64,000 bases of DNA from Hyposmocoma kahamanoa (Eukaryota; Arthropoda; Insecta; Lepidoptera; Cosmopterigidae), in assembly GCF_003589595.1 (NCBI RefSeq), contig NW_020653719.1:1129616-1193615 (forward strand). The letters run 5' to 3'. Every line of letters begins with the position of its first letter. Position 1 is the stretch's first letter. The position numbers were made by a program, and so were the translations under genes. Below the pieces are notes generated by a model. It was not told the origin of the DNA, did not search any database, and saw only the letters and a program-made list of their open reading frames with translations. This document shows positions 33,450 through 42,704 of this stretch, one piece after another.

Positions 33450-34055
33450 TTTTGTACACTAGACATGTACAAAAACAGCCCATACTATCGTGCAATAAGA
33501 ATATACAATAAAATACCTCCTGAATTAAAATACGAAGCAAATGATAGTTTATTCTTTAAAAATTTAAGAAAATATTTAACGAATAAAAGCTAGTATAAAA
33601 TTGAAGACTACATAAATAAATAAATAAATAAATAATCAAATAATGTAAACATATTTCAATAATTACACTCCTAATGAACATAATGAATCAAATTATAAAC
33701 ACTTAATAATTAATTGATAATGAGTTTATATATATGTAATTTCTGACAAATTTATAATATTAATTAATATATTATATTCTCTCGACCTTCTCCATGACGT
33801 TTTCTGCTTTAGTTTTAATATTTTATTTTGACGTCAATTCTAAATTTTGTCATTTTTTGTTTACGCCTCTCAATCACTATTCTAAATTTTTATTTTGTAC
33901 CACTTAGGGTCACCACCACTATTTAGGGTCATGTACTACACTCTAAATACACACTCTCTCACTCTCTCTCACTACGCTCTCGTAATATAACACATTTGTA
34001 ACACCTAACTATGTACATGTACATGTGACAATAAATAAATACAAATACAAATTAT
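33450..34055 (+). pseudogene. LINE reverse transcriptase C-terminus plus 3' UTR
   Basis: A frame from about 33462 reads MYKNSPYYRAIRIYNKIP, then FFKNLRKYLTNKS, a stop, and YKIEDYINK. The pattern RAIRIYNKIP...YL...Y.IEDY is typical of the extreme C-terminus of CR1/Jockey-group LINE polymerases. A 3' UTR follows, with (AAAT)n at 33616-33640 and a CT-rich run (ACACTCTCTCACTCTCTCTC). It ends ACAATAAATAAATACAAATA. Only the last ~50 codons remain. The internal TAG shows it is dead. Confidence 0.65.
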
Positions 34056-34059
34056 ACTA

Positions 34060-34283
34060 AACAGACAGAACGAACAAATCGCAGTACCATTCAGTTTCTT
34101 AAAGCACAAAGATCTGAATAGCACTGCCACTGCGCCCGTCACCCTGAGACATATGTTGACAAGTTCCATATTCCTGTAATTTCACAAGCACCCTTATCCT
34201 TCAAAACTGGAAGGTAGTAATGCTCACATTACTGCTTGGCGGCAGAAATAGGTAAGTACTACCCTGGACGAACTCTTTCACAA
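34060..34283 (-). repeat. R-family copy with altered second hairpin
   Basis: The tail is shortened (ACAGAACGAACAAATCGCAG). Plus-strand arms are GCAGTACCATTCAG (34081-34094) and CTGAATAGCACTGC (34113-34126). Two pairs are gained or kept by changes in the arms and two are lost. The 5' ~20 bp are absent. Confidence 0.85.
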
Positions 34284-34289
34284 TCTATA

Positions 34290-34670
34290 CTCGTAGTTAT
34301 ATCACGTAGCTATATGAATAAATTCCTACGGATTCAATTCAGTAATAATTTACTAGTACAGTTTGATGCCAATGAGCACTGATACGAGTAGAGTAATAAA
34401 CAGAGTCAATAATAATTATTGGCAGGAAACCATCTTGCGTTTTGCAAGTCATATTACGAAAAACGCTCCTGTTTAAAAGATAAAAATCTTGATACTATTT
34501 TTTCCTGTATTAAATTTAGTTGATTAATGTTCAGAATACGTGTCTCGTTTCTTTGTGTGAGAGTCAAGAGCAACAAGTTATAATTAAAAGCAAATCTTTG
34601 TAACGGATTGGTTTATTTTATGTTAACCATTTTCGAGTTAGGTCTCGCATTGAAAATTGAACAGTATTAT
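34290..34670. other. No recognisable feature
   Basis: AT-rich and non-coding in all frames. Confidence 0.4.
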
Positions 34671-34674
34671 AAGT

Positions 34675-34895
34675 GGATTATTAATAAAAAGATCGAATAC
34701 AAAGATCGAACAATTCCTTCGAATTGACAGGACTCGAACTTGCGTCTGTATGCCAAACCAGGACCACCGCTCTACCAACTGAGCTATAGATCAAGTCCGC
34801 AAATCTTTTGGATGTTTCTACGTGTTTGTTTCAGATCTTTTATTCTTTAGAAGCTTCATAAATGACTCACAGATGTCACTAACAGCGATAAAATC
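34675..34895 (-). mobile_element. SINE family B with well-kept tRNA-like head
   Basis: Minus-strand head (about 34721-34795): CTATAGCTCAGTTGGTAGAG (box A), then GTTCGAGTCCTG (box B). After it come TCGAAGGAATTGTTCGATC and TTTGTATTCGATC. D and T arms look like a real tRNA, but the acceptor ends do not pair and the family body continues, so this is a SINE, not a gene. The leader has a decayed CAGATG word. Confidence 0.75.
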
Positions 34896-34967
34896 CTAAA
34901 AAATCCAATATGAAATCATTGATAGACAAGACATTAATGAAGAAAATATTTTGAAATAATAATATTA

Positions 34968-35206
34968 AATATTAGACAACATCGCATACACGTTGATCAA
35001 ATCCCAAAGTAAGTAACTAAGGCACTTGTGTTATGGAAATCGGAAACAACAACGGTACCACGAACACCAAACCCGAGACAATATAGAAAAGTTACTTTCT
35101 ACATTGACACAGCCGGGGGTCGGACCCGGGACATTAGAGATGGCGACACCATGAAAACCGGTGTACAAGCCTAACCTAACCTGACGACCACGCAGGTCGT
35201 CAGGTT
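34968..35206 (-). mobile_element. SINE family C, most complete copy
   Basis: Runs from the complement of GATGTTGTCTAATATTT through GGTACCACGAACACC and box B (complement GTCGGACCCGGGAC). It goes through GGCGACACCATGAAAACCGG to the 5' edge. The edge contains CCTAACCTAACCT (two TTAGG-like units) and a perfect 12 bp stem at 35178-35206. Confidence 0.75.
35178..35206. other. Perfect 12 bp hairpin at the SINE C 5' edge
   Basis: AACCTGACGACC, loop ACGCA, GGTCGTCAGGTT. It could be an inverted duplication of the SINE start made during insertion. Confidence 0.8.
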
Positions 35207-35209
35207 AAT

Positions 35210-35775
35210 TTTATATTTTATTAAAATATCTTCAGAAATCAAAGCAAAATAATATTGAAATCAATCAATGACTTCTCTATGACAACAAGTGACTTAATTC
35301 TATAATATATAAGGTAAGGACCATGTAACAACCTCGGTATTCAATAGTACGAAGAACGAATAAGTCAAACATAGTCGACCTTATATAACAATAAAAAACA
35401 AATGGAAAAGTTCACGAACTAATTTGTCCATGATGCTGGAGAATCGGCGAGGTAGAATCGGGTCGGTCGTATCGAGATGACGCCGATAATGGTCATCCGA
35501 TAGGCTACTCGAAAGTGCCTACTTGATACGCGCTGCACAGTGACATTTTTAATCTAAAGTGATTATTATTGTATGCTGTTATGATCACATCTATCGAGGG
35601 ATTCATGAACGTAGCAGAGAATTGTAGTTTCCATTTTTTTTTTATTATAAAAATAAGTGCTCATTAGACCACCATCTCAACTAATGGAAAGTGACGAAGA
35701 GGTCAACGATGGTGCATGCACACCTAAATAATGCTTATTCACTCTCGCTTTGAAAAGGTCCAAGATATAGCGTTC
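35210..35775. other. No recognisable feature
   Basis: 35440-35520 is more complex (GGCGAGGTAGAATCGGGTCG) but has no coding pattern. Confidence 0.35.
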
Positions 35776-35779
35776 AGTA

Positions 35780-35894
35780 GGGCTAGCACGACAGGGCGCG
35801 ACTTGCGCTAGAGCGACATAAAGTGTGAGATCTCTATGCGAGAACAGCAGTATCTCACGCTTTATGTCGATCTCGCACTCTGTCGTGCAAGCCC
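35780..35894. mobile_element. Fold-back MITE (~115 bp) with TA flanks
   Basis: GGGCTAGCACGACAG at the left pairs with CTGTCGTGCAAGCCC at the right (one mismatch). The pairing continues inward through GCGACATAAAGTGTGAGAT and ATCTCACGCTTTATGTCG. TA flanks both ends (35778-35779, 35895-35896). A Tc1/mariner-type non-autonomous element is likely. Confidence 0.8.
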
Positions 35895-36012
35895 TACAAG
35901 GAACAAGTCTGCAGGCAAGGAATTTCATATGTTGTTGACATTGACTGTGTGTACGCGCCAACTCTTCATTCTGAAGAACATCCTTTACTCACCTACTGCC
36001 GGTTGGTGAACT

Positions 36013-36201
36013 ATGGTAAACGGTGTTTTAACACTAATTAATTTAATCGTTCTACTGAACGATAATATCGACTTTCAAAGAAGTTTTCAGGCTTTTTTCA
36101 TTTCTTTTGCTTTCCTAGCTACCCCCATAATGATAAGTATAAATAGGATAGTGATCATATTCTCTTTAAATAAAAATGCTTGCAAAAGGAAAGTAACATA
36201 G
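36013..36201 (+). CDS. Doubtful small frame overlapping a tandem duplication
   Basis: Frame of 62 codons beginning MVNGVLTLINLIVLL, with a hydrophobic stretch (FFISFAFLATPIMISI) then a basic end (KNACKRKVT). After the TAG the same frame continues WLQNLGYKETEKLLNAIK before TAA, so the region may be a decayed coding piece. From about codon 32 it lies in the first unit of a 166 bp tandem duplication, so its 3' half occurs twice. The alternation of hydrophobic and basic residues recalls a membrane receptor fragment, but I see no family motif. Chance origin is equally possible. Confidence 0.15.
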   Translation: MVNGVLTLINLIVLLNDNIDFQRSFQAFFISFAFLATPIMISINRIVIIFSLNKNACKRKVT

Positions 36202-36436
36202 TGGTTGCAAAATCTAGGTTATAAAGAGACTGAAAAGTTACTGAATGCTATTAAATAAATTGAAGTATAATTTTGCTTTCCTAGCTACCTCCATAATGAT
36301 AAGTATAAATAGGATAGTGATCATATTCTCTTTAAATAAAAATGCTTGCAAAAGGAAAGTAACATAGTGGTTGCAATATCTAGGTTATAAAGAGACTGAA
36401 AAGTTACTGAATGCTATTAAATAAATTGAAGTATAA
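36105..36436. repeat. Tandem duplication, two 166 bp units
   Basis: Units 36105-36270 and 36271-36436 differ at only two positions (CTACCCCCAT/CTACCTCCAT and GCAAAATCTA/GCAATATCTA). Not related to any repeat family here. The near-identity points to a recent event, or to an assembly artefact at a heterozygous site. Confidence 0.95.
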
Positions 36437-36529
36437 TTATACACTTTCACACAGACACGCATATATACACGTAAACAGAAAAAACTAACCTACTAACTAT
36501 AAAAAAGTTTGTGATACCACGAACATAGT

Positions 36530-36776
36530 CACGAAATGACAGGACGAACAAGTCCTGCTCCTGGTAGTAAGTGACATTCATAGCAGTTCCACTGTCACTC
36601 GTCAAGATCAGTGCGGCGCTGCCACTGCGCCTGCAACCTGAGACTTAAGGCAACAAGTCCCATGTTACCCTACAAAACTAGAATGCATAAATGCTTACAT
36701 TGTGGTGGCGGCAGAAATAGGTAAGGTGACAGTACTTCCCTGGACGAACCTTTCACAAGGAGCTCTACAGTTACTA
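36530..36776 (-). repeat. R-family copy, diverged
   Basis: ACGAAATGACAGGACGAACA to GGAGCTCTACAGTTACTAAA. The second hairpin is wrecked (CACTCGTCAAGATCAGTGCG), and the GCAGTAATG arm of the first is lost. Confidence 0.85.
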
Positions 36777-36999
36777 AAGCCTTGTTTAGATATCAGCCTC
36801 CCACAACATCTGTAGAAAAGTTCAATTGTACTGTGGTAAGAAATAATTAAAATTCACTATTATTTTTATATTTACAACTTATAGTTGGTAATAACATTTT
36901 CGGCAGTAAAAAATAAGACGTAAATGTAACATTGAAGTTTTTGTTTTGAACTTAGGACTACGTAGATAGCGGTCGTTAGGTACTCAATTGCACAATTCT
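36777..36999. other. No recognisable feature
   Basis: AT-rich spacer. Confidence 0.4.
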
Positions 37000-37145
37000 T
37001 TATTTACTTTTTCTGACCTCATGACGTTTTCTAAGAACTTTAATGGGACATATCGATGCCTGATTAGGAGTGGACTCGAACCGCGGACCTCTCGTTCCTC
37101 GAACGTGTTTCAGCGACGCGTGCGGACCGTTTGATGTAAGCCGCC
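37000..37145 (-). mobile_element. Possible tRNA-derived SINE, single copy
   Basis: The minus strand has CCGCGGTTCGAGTCCACTCC (box B) and a downstream TAAATAAAGAATTGTGCAAT. No convincing box A and no second copy here. Confidence 0.3.
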
Positions 37146-37354
37146 AAAGGCACCGCACCGTTATCTCGTGTGAGACCGATTTTGTTCCGACAAATGACAA
37201 TAATAGTCTTTGAGGTTGATAAATATGTTTTTTTAAGTACTTCCCAAAAATTTACGATAAATATTTATTAACTAGTCGGTTGTGGGTTAAAGGTGATGGT
37301 GATGGTATTGTGTTAAGTTTTACTTAATTTTGGGATGATTTAGTTGAACCTGCA

Positions 37355-37408
37355 GTATTCTCCTAAGACCCAGCAAACCACAATGGCAAAAGCGCTAAAC
37401 GATCAATA
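37355..37408 (+). repeat. Family F edge fragment
   Basis: AAGACCCAGCAAACCACAAT and GGCAAAAGCGCTAAAC match the left part of the 9.85 kb copy (CCAGCAAAATACAATG, AAAGCGTTAAAC). Confidence 0.4.
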
Positions 37409-37411
37409 TTA

Positions 37412-37552
37412 GATATAATATTAGACAACATCGCATACGTTGATCTGATCCCAAAGTAAGCAACTATAAAGCAGTTGTGTTATGGAAATCGGATACAACG
37501 ACGGTACCACAAATACCAAGACCAGAGACAATACAGAAAAGTTAGTTCTAAA
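37412..37552 (-). mobile_element. SINE family C, body only
   Basis: TTAGACAACATCGCATACGT, CCAAAGTAAGCAACTATAAA, GTTATGGAAATCGGATACAA and ACGACGGTACCACAAATACC: complement of the C body, no head. Confidence 0.7.
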
Positions 37553-37602
37553 TTGGTATGCGTAAAGCATTTCAGTCAACAAAAAAAAAAGGTTTTGTAT
37601 GT

Positions 37603-37915
37603 AATAAGGAAACCGTGGTAGCCTAATGGTTTGACCTACTGCCTCTCAAGCAGAAGGTCGTGGGTTCGAATCCGGGCTCGCACCTCTCAGTTTCTTGGAA
37701 TTTAGGTGCGAAATTTAATTTGAAATGTATCATGAGCTTTTCGGTGAAAGAAAACATCGTGATGAAACCTGCACGTCGAAGAAGGTTCACAACCATCGGA
37801 AAACGTGTGAAGTCCCCAACCCGCATTGGGCCAGCGTGGCGGACTATGGCCTAAACCCTCGTCTGAAAGGAGACCCGTGCCCAGAATTGGGACGTACAAA
37901 AGGATTGATGATGAA
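37603..37915 (+). mobile_element. SINE family D, full length
   Basis: tRNA-derived head: box A region GTGGTAGCCTAATGGTTTGA, an anticodon arm CTGC-CTCTCAA-GCAG (reads CTC, a Glu anticodon), and box B GTGGGTTCGAATCC. The body carries ACATCGTGATGAAACCTGCA and CCCGCATTGGGCCAGCGTGG, which I remember as typical of an abundant lepidopteran SINE. It ends AAAAGGATTGATGATGA. Such GATGAT tails also occur on lepidopteran RTE LINEs, which suggests an RTE partner. Confidence 0.9.
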
Positions 37916-37954
37916 TGTAATAAGGATTTATCGCAGTCTCTGATTAATTTTCAA

Positions 37955-38090
37955 GCGTGTGTCACCTCGAAGTTGCGTGGAAGAGATTGCTTCTAACAAA
38001 CTGGATGCCTCTTCTAACCTGTCTTGTACTTGTTTATGTATTTTTTCTTGTGTGCAGATTACTTATATCTTCTTGTTTTCGTATCGATGG
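37955..38090 (+). repeat. LINE 3' UTR-like remnant
   Basis: TCGAAGTTGCGTGGAAGAGA, TTGCTTCTAACAA, CTGTCTTGTACTTGTTTATG and TTCTTGTGTGCAG resemble, from memory, a common lepidopteran LINE 3' UTR. Coding sequence and the usual AATAAA are missing. Confidence 0.4.
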
Positions 38091-38342
38091 CATACAATAT
38101 AATGCTTGCCATCGTGGTGAAAGTATTTGCCAATTGACATAATGTATTCGCCGATGATACGATAAGAAAGGAGTGGTACGTCGTGCGGGGGCTCTATTTT
38201 TATTATTTATACTGTGTAATAATAATACTAATAGCTAATACAAAGCAAGCAATAGACAGGTAGTGTGTTGCCACTACAGCCCACATTGCATCTATCATCA
38301 CCCATTAAGGTGCACCGAAGAATTCCCCATAATACTAAGAAT

Positions 38343-38543
38343 AATAATAAAGCACACACTCATAGCCCCGAACTAAGGAACTCCTGTATCGCTGGTGCCA
38401 TGAACACCATAGACAATCACAAATTACACTGAAAACTTAGAGAAATGAATGCAGGCCATGCAAATATTTCTCCCGGCCCGGGAATCGAACCCGGCACCGC
38501 TGTGTAGCAGACCAGCATGGTAACCGTATGGCCACGGAGGCAG
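38343..38543 (-). mobile_element. SINE family A, full length
   Basis: Minus strand TGCCTCCGTGGCCATACGGT, box B GGTTCGATTCCCGGGCCGGG, tail GAGTGTGTGCTTTATTATTA. The body has small deletions around GTCTATGGTGTTC. Confidence 0.9.
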
Positions 38544-38544
38544 T

Positions 38545-38905
38545 TAAAATATATGTATAGACCGTATTTACGTGTAATATGAACCAGAGTGCTACAGTTT
38601 TGCCAAAATTAAGATGGCGCTGACAGTTGGCGGGTTATTTGATTAGAGCTCGATTAATTTCGTAACAACCACTTCCTCGTTACGTAGCGCTACGCATCTC
38701 TAACTGGCAGTTAGTGGTGACAGTTAGTGATGTTACAATAAAAAAATACTGTGAAGTATTTATTTACTTGTAGAAAGCAGCTCTTAGAAAGCAGCTCTTT
38801 AATAATGAATGTAATAGACCAGCACTGTAAAGAATATCTGAGAGCAACGTACGTATCAACGTAATATTAGCTAATAAGATCATAATCTCAGTACAGAGTA
38901 CTAAA
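38545..38905. other. No gene; one CTCF-like word
   Basis: AAGATGGCGCTGACAGTTGG at 38611 contains the AGATGGCGC core also carried by SINE B leaders. Otherwise unassigned. Confidence 0.3.
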
Positions 38906-38906
38906 A

Positions 38907-39068
38907 AAACCGACCTCAAAAGTCATTCAACTCTTAGTTTGCCACCCTTTTTCCAACAAAAAAGAATTATCAAAATCAGTTCACAAATGCCGACCGGCGT
39001 TATCACGTAACATACATAAAAAAACATACAGTCGAATTGAGGACCTCCTCCTTTTTTGAAGTCGGTTG
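38907..39068 (-). mobile_element. AACCGAC-end repeat (~160 bp)
   Basis: Ends AACCGACCTCAAAA and TTTTTTGAAGTCGGTT are inverted (one mismatch). The right half, ACATACAGTCGAATTGAGGA, CCTCCTCC, matches 62160-62315, and in reverse 62690-62800. A frequent lepidopteran repeat by memory; class unknown. Confidence 0.55.
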
Positions 39069-39069
39069 A

Positions 39070-39475
39070 AAATGGAGGTGGATTTTATATACGTATTTTT
39101 GATACCTACAAATATGCCCTTAACGTTTTTGTACTTAACTTTGTACTTGTCCACGTCTTATAGCTTATATAATAACTTATTCACATATACACTTAATATT
39201 ATAACTACATACTTACATTATAGTTCCATGTTGATTCCGTATTATGAGTTACTTCTTTTTTACCGGCTCACCTAAGGACCTGGTAGAATCATCAGTGTCA
39301 TAGTTCGATTGAACTGCGGCATAATGCTGAGTCACCTGACAATGTAATATTCCTGACCATACCCGCACACCTAGACTAGCCTTTTTATGATTACCATTGT
39401 GCCTATGTTACAAGCTTGTTTGTAATATACTGTGATTCAGCAAATAAACAAGTTATCTATCTATATCACGTTTGG
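39070..39475 (+). repeat. LINE 3' UTR ending in a TCTA microsatellite
   Basis: TTTTTACCGGCTCACCTAAG, GAATCATCAGTGTCATAGTT, TGAGTCACCTGACAATGTAA, AATATTCCTGACCATACC, then CTGTGATTCAGCAAATAAAC and TATCTATCTATA. This recalls a lepidopteran non-LTR 3' UTR with polyadenylation signal. The coding part is missing. Confidence 0.5.
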
Positions 39476-39479
39476 ACTA

Positions 39480-39860
39480 TAGAAATTAGCCTAATTAAAG
39501 CGAATAATTAAAGGTCTGATTTGTGTACCAACCCCATTAAGAAGCAGGAGTGATCGGTATACATCTATGTATATTTAATTATGACTGTGTATTTCTAAGT
39601 AAAAATAACGTCCATTAAGTCTACTAGTTACTATACGTATTCAAGTAAATATAAAAACATTTGATTTGAGTATCTTTTGTGCTGAATGGCGATCGCACGT
39701 AGTTGCGACTATCTACCCTCGTTGCTTTTGTGACTTTTGTTTATTTTTAATATTAGTGCATCGTATCCTGCAAAAAAGTTTTTTCTGTTTTAGTTCTTTG
39801 TGGGTACTGAAGGTGGCTGTTTTTTGTTGTTTATAAAAACTAGAACTGGATACTGGATTA
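39480..39860. other. No recognisable feature
   Basis: May include upstream parts of family E. No frame supported. Confidence 0.35.
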
Positions 39861-39861
39861 T

Positions 39862-40105
39862 GTAAGAAATTTATGAATGTACCAAAATTAAATGTCAACC
39901 ACCTCTGTTTGTGTTCTACTAATTATATTTTATAAGCTTATTGTAATATACTTAGTTATTGTAATAGACTAAGTTACTATTATTTTTAGGCAACACACTA
40001 AACTTGATGGACGTAAGACCTAGCTACCCATAGTACAGGGGATCCTAGTTTGAGAGCTAATCACATTTTTCTGTGTTTGCAATAAAAATATTATTATTAT
40101 TTGAA
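39862..40105 (+). repeat. Family E copy
   Basis: TGTACCAAAATTAAATGTCA, TTGTGTTCTACTAATTATAT, GGACGTAAGACCTAGCTACC, CATAGTACAGGGGATCC, TGTTTGCAATAAAAATATTA. Same right end and TTA tail as 3315-3537. A 30-bp unit (TTATTGTAATA...ACT) is duplicated in the middle. Confidence 0.6.
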
Positions 40106-40109
40106 AAGA

Positions 40110-41040
40110 GAGAATTCAAGCTAAACTATACATTCGTCCATAAAACGTTTGAGTATGTAAGAAGTTAATATAGGAAGGTCAGAATGGTGCAATTCGTGGC
40201 GTGTCCCTTTCCGCTCCAAAAACCACGCCGGTTGAGCAAACCACTTCATATTCGAGTGACGATGGCCTTTTGCATGCACCCTTGCCATCTGATATCCTGT
40301 GCAATTTTCAAACTTATCGTAATGAATCAAAAGAATTATTTATGTACGCAATGTAACAAAAAAAAATACTCTAATGCAAATGAGACGGAAAGATAGAGAT
40401 TCGAATTTTAAACAAACGTTTTGAAACTGATTGTTACTTTAGAAACACCGTACAATTATTACCAGCACCTCATGGTAAGAACGTGGATCAGATAAAACAG
40501 AAAAACACACAAGGTTGTCGAAAACACTTTTGTAATAAACCATAACGAAAATATAAATTAAGATCATCCGTCCAATTCACAAGACAGAGCTGAAAAATCA
40601 TAACCCATAAAAAAATGACAAGCGAACCGGAAATGCAGTAGGCAGAGCGCGTAGCCGGACGTGCGCCCGCGCAACTGGGTCAGTTTATTTCTGTTTTGGC
40701 GGGAACCTGGCCGGAAGCGCCGCCATTGTGGATGCGCCGGGAAGCCCGGAAAAAACTCGACGGATTTCTAGCTAATGAAATATTACACGACGTCTTTGTA
40801 AACATCGGTAACACTATTGTGGCAGCACGCTGACTCCTGTTCGGGTTTCTCAAGACACTTCTCGGGAAGTAAACGTAGCCGACATTTAAAGAATTAACTT
40901 TCTTTATTCTGGAAATGAAACTTGTACAAAAGGAACTGTAGCAATTGTGTTGGAAAGTTTGTTAATGTCAAATTATTCTTTGAATAAACAGGATGTAGCA
41001 GTTCAAGTTGTTTTTTTTGTCTGTGATTAAGTCTTAAATG
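40110..41040. other. Single-copy-looking region with a GC-rich island
   Basis: 40640-40770 is GC-rich and complex (GTGCGCCCGCGCAACTGGGT, GGCGGGAACCTGGCCGGAAG). No splice-bounded frame. A regulatory or untranslated role is possible. Confidence 0.35.
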
Positions 41041-41042
41041 AA

Positions 41043-41293
41043 TTAATTAATCATTATCAACCCTTTTACACATCCCACTACAGGGCACAGGTCAGATGAG
41101 GGTTTAGACTGATTGGGAACTTCACACGTTTTCTGAGGGTTGTTTTCATCTCGATGTATTCTTTCGCCGTAAAGCTCATGGTAAATTTGAAATAAAATTT
41201 CGCACATAAATTCCGAAAAATTCAGAGTTGCGAGTCCAGATTCGCACTCACGGCCTCTGCTTATGAGGCGGTAGAGCAAACCATTAAGCCGGG
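41043..41293 (-). mobile_element. SINE family D, diverged
   Basis: Complement of the D body: TTCACACGTTTTCTGAGG, TTGTTTTCATCTCGATGTA, TTCGCCGTAAAGCTCATGG. The head with box B (complement GAGTCCAGATTCGCACTC) follows, and GCTTATGAGGCGGTAGAGCA. Confidence 0.85.
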
Positions 41294-41295
41294 TA

Positions 41296-41515
41296 CTCAC
41301 TAGCGAGATGTAACCGTAACCGTTGCATGTTATGTTACGAAAAATCACAGTGTGTACGTGGTTCGCGTGCTCGCCGCGAGCGGAACGCGTGCGGTTCGTA
41401 GTGAGCCGACGATAACAAGTTACTTACTGATTCTAGCGAGTGAAGACTGTTTCCCGCGTACACACTAGAACCTCTCGTTACGATAATATGCCACGTTACC
41501 GTTACAGCTTGATAA
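41296..41515. mobile_element. Degenerate fold-back element
   Basis: The left arm (41308-41362: TGTAACCGTAACCGTTGCAT, GTTATGTTACGA, GTGTGTACGTGG) is imperfectly inverted in the right arm (41455-41510: CGCGTACACACTAGAACC, CGTTACGATAATATGCCACG, TTACCGTTACAG). The centre is GC-rich (CTCGCCGCGAGCGG). Outer ends and target duplication are unclear. Confidence 0.5.
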
Positions 41516-42405
41516 TCAGTGTCCGGCTGTATAATAAATTATTATTTAGTAATGAATTATTTATCGAAATATATGCAAGTGTGGTTTTTGTGTATTATTT
41601 TAAGTGGCATGGGGGTGCCATGGCCAGTGTCGCGCCACCCGGCGTCGGTGATGCGGGCGTTTGCAATAAAATTCCTCGCGAACCGCTCGAAAGGACTCTC
41701 AATTAGAATTAATTAAAGACAATTTAGCAATCCACAAAATAAATGGTCACTCGACAATAAACAAGATTAATTAATTGACCCAGAGATTTAATTTAGGGGT
41801 TCTTTCAACCATCGGCTCGTGCATTAAGTGCTTGTAGTGCTCATATTGATTGTGTAGTACATGCCTAATTTGTAGAGCACGTTGTAATTCTTATTTTTCT
41901 TTTAACTTTGCCATTAATCCTTTACAATGGGTGCGCATCATTTTTGTGAAAATCGAACAAATCTTAAATGATATAACGCTCTTTTAATATAATTTTCATT
42001 GAACTAACTACATTTCCTATAACTCAATTTCATATAATTCACGTTTGTAATAGTGTTAACTTTTTAAGAACTAAGATTTTTATGATCATTTTATATAAAG
42101 GTCTTTTTATATAATAATCATTTTATATATTGTCAATTCAGATAATCTTTACCTGTACCTGTAATGTGCGCCTCCACTTCAGTAGGTTAGGTTAGCATAT
42201 GAAAAAGCAGCCAGAACCGAATTTGTTTGCGTTTTAGGTCAAATTGATTTCAGTTTAATAATCTATTTAGTTATGTAAACTGAGGTTTATAACTTGTAAT
42301 TGTTATTTAAAATGAGTTGAATGATTGTTACCAAAAATGAAATTATAGAATGTAAATTTATATTATACGTTCGTTATATTAAGTGAATTATTGTACGAAA
42401 AAAGT
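41516..42405. other. No gene found
   Basis: An AT-rich stretch with one richer patch (41590-41700) where frames on the plus strand show no recognisable protein. Confidence 0.35.
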
Positions 42406-42407
42406 TT

Positions 42408-42702
42408 TTTTTTGTTCATAATATTTGACGGGACGAACAAGTCGGGCGCCTGTCCATTACAGTATCAGTGTCACTCAGAGCTTTATATCGCAAAGATCTG
42501 AGGGGCACTGCTACTGCGCCCGTCAACCCTGAGACATAAGTTGACAAGTTCCATGTGCCCGTATTTTCACGAGCACCCTTACCCTTCAAAATTAGAACAC
42601 AGAAATGCTGTTGCCACCTTACCTATTTCTGCCGTCTGGCAGAAAATTGTGGCAGTGATTCCCTAGACGAACTTTTTCACAAGGAGCTCAACCGCTACTA
42701 AA
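42408..42702 (-). repeat. R-family copy
   Basis: ATAATATTTGACGGGACGAA to GGAGCTCAACCGCTACTAAA. The first hairpin is replaced by GCTGTTGCCACCTTACC, which is plus-oriented family sequence. A small internal inversion is therefore likely. Confidence 0.88.
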
Positions 42703-42704
42703 AA

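Noticed and set aside
34721..34795. A tRNA gene on the minus strand
   Set aside because: Box A and box B are good, but the acceptor ends do not pair and the SINE B body is attached.
35166..35184. Interstitial telomere repeat (CCTAACCTAACC)
   Set aside because: Only about two units, at a SINE edge; too short to mean anything.
36105..36436. CRISPR array or satellite
   Set aside because: Only two long adjacent units with no spacers. A simple tandem duplication in a eukaryotic genome.
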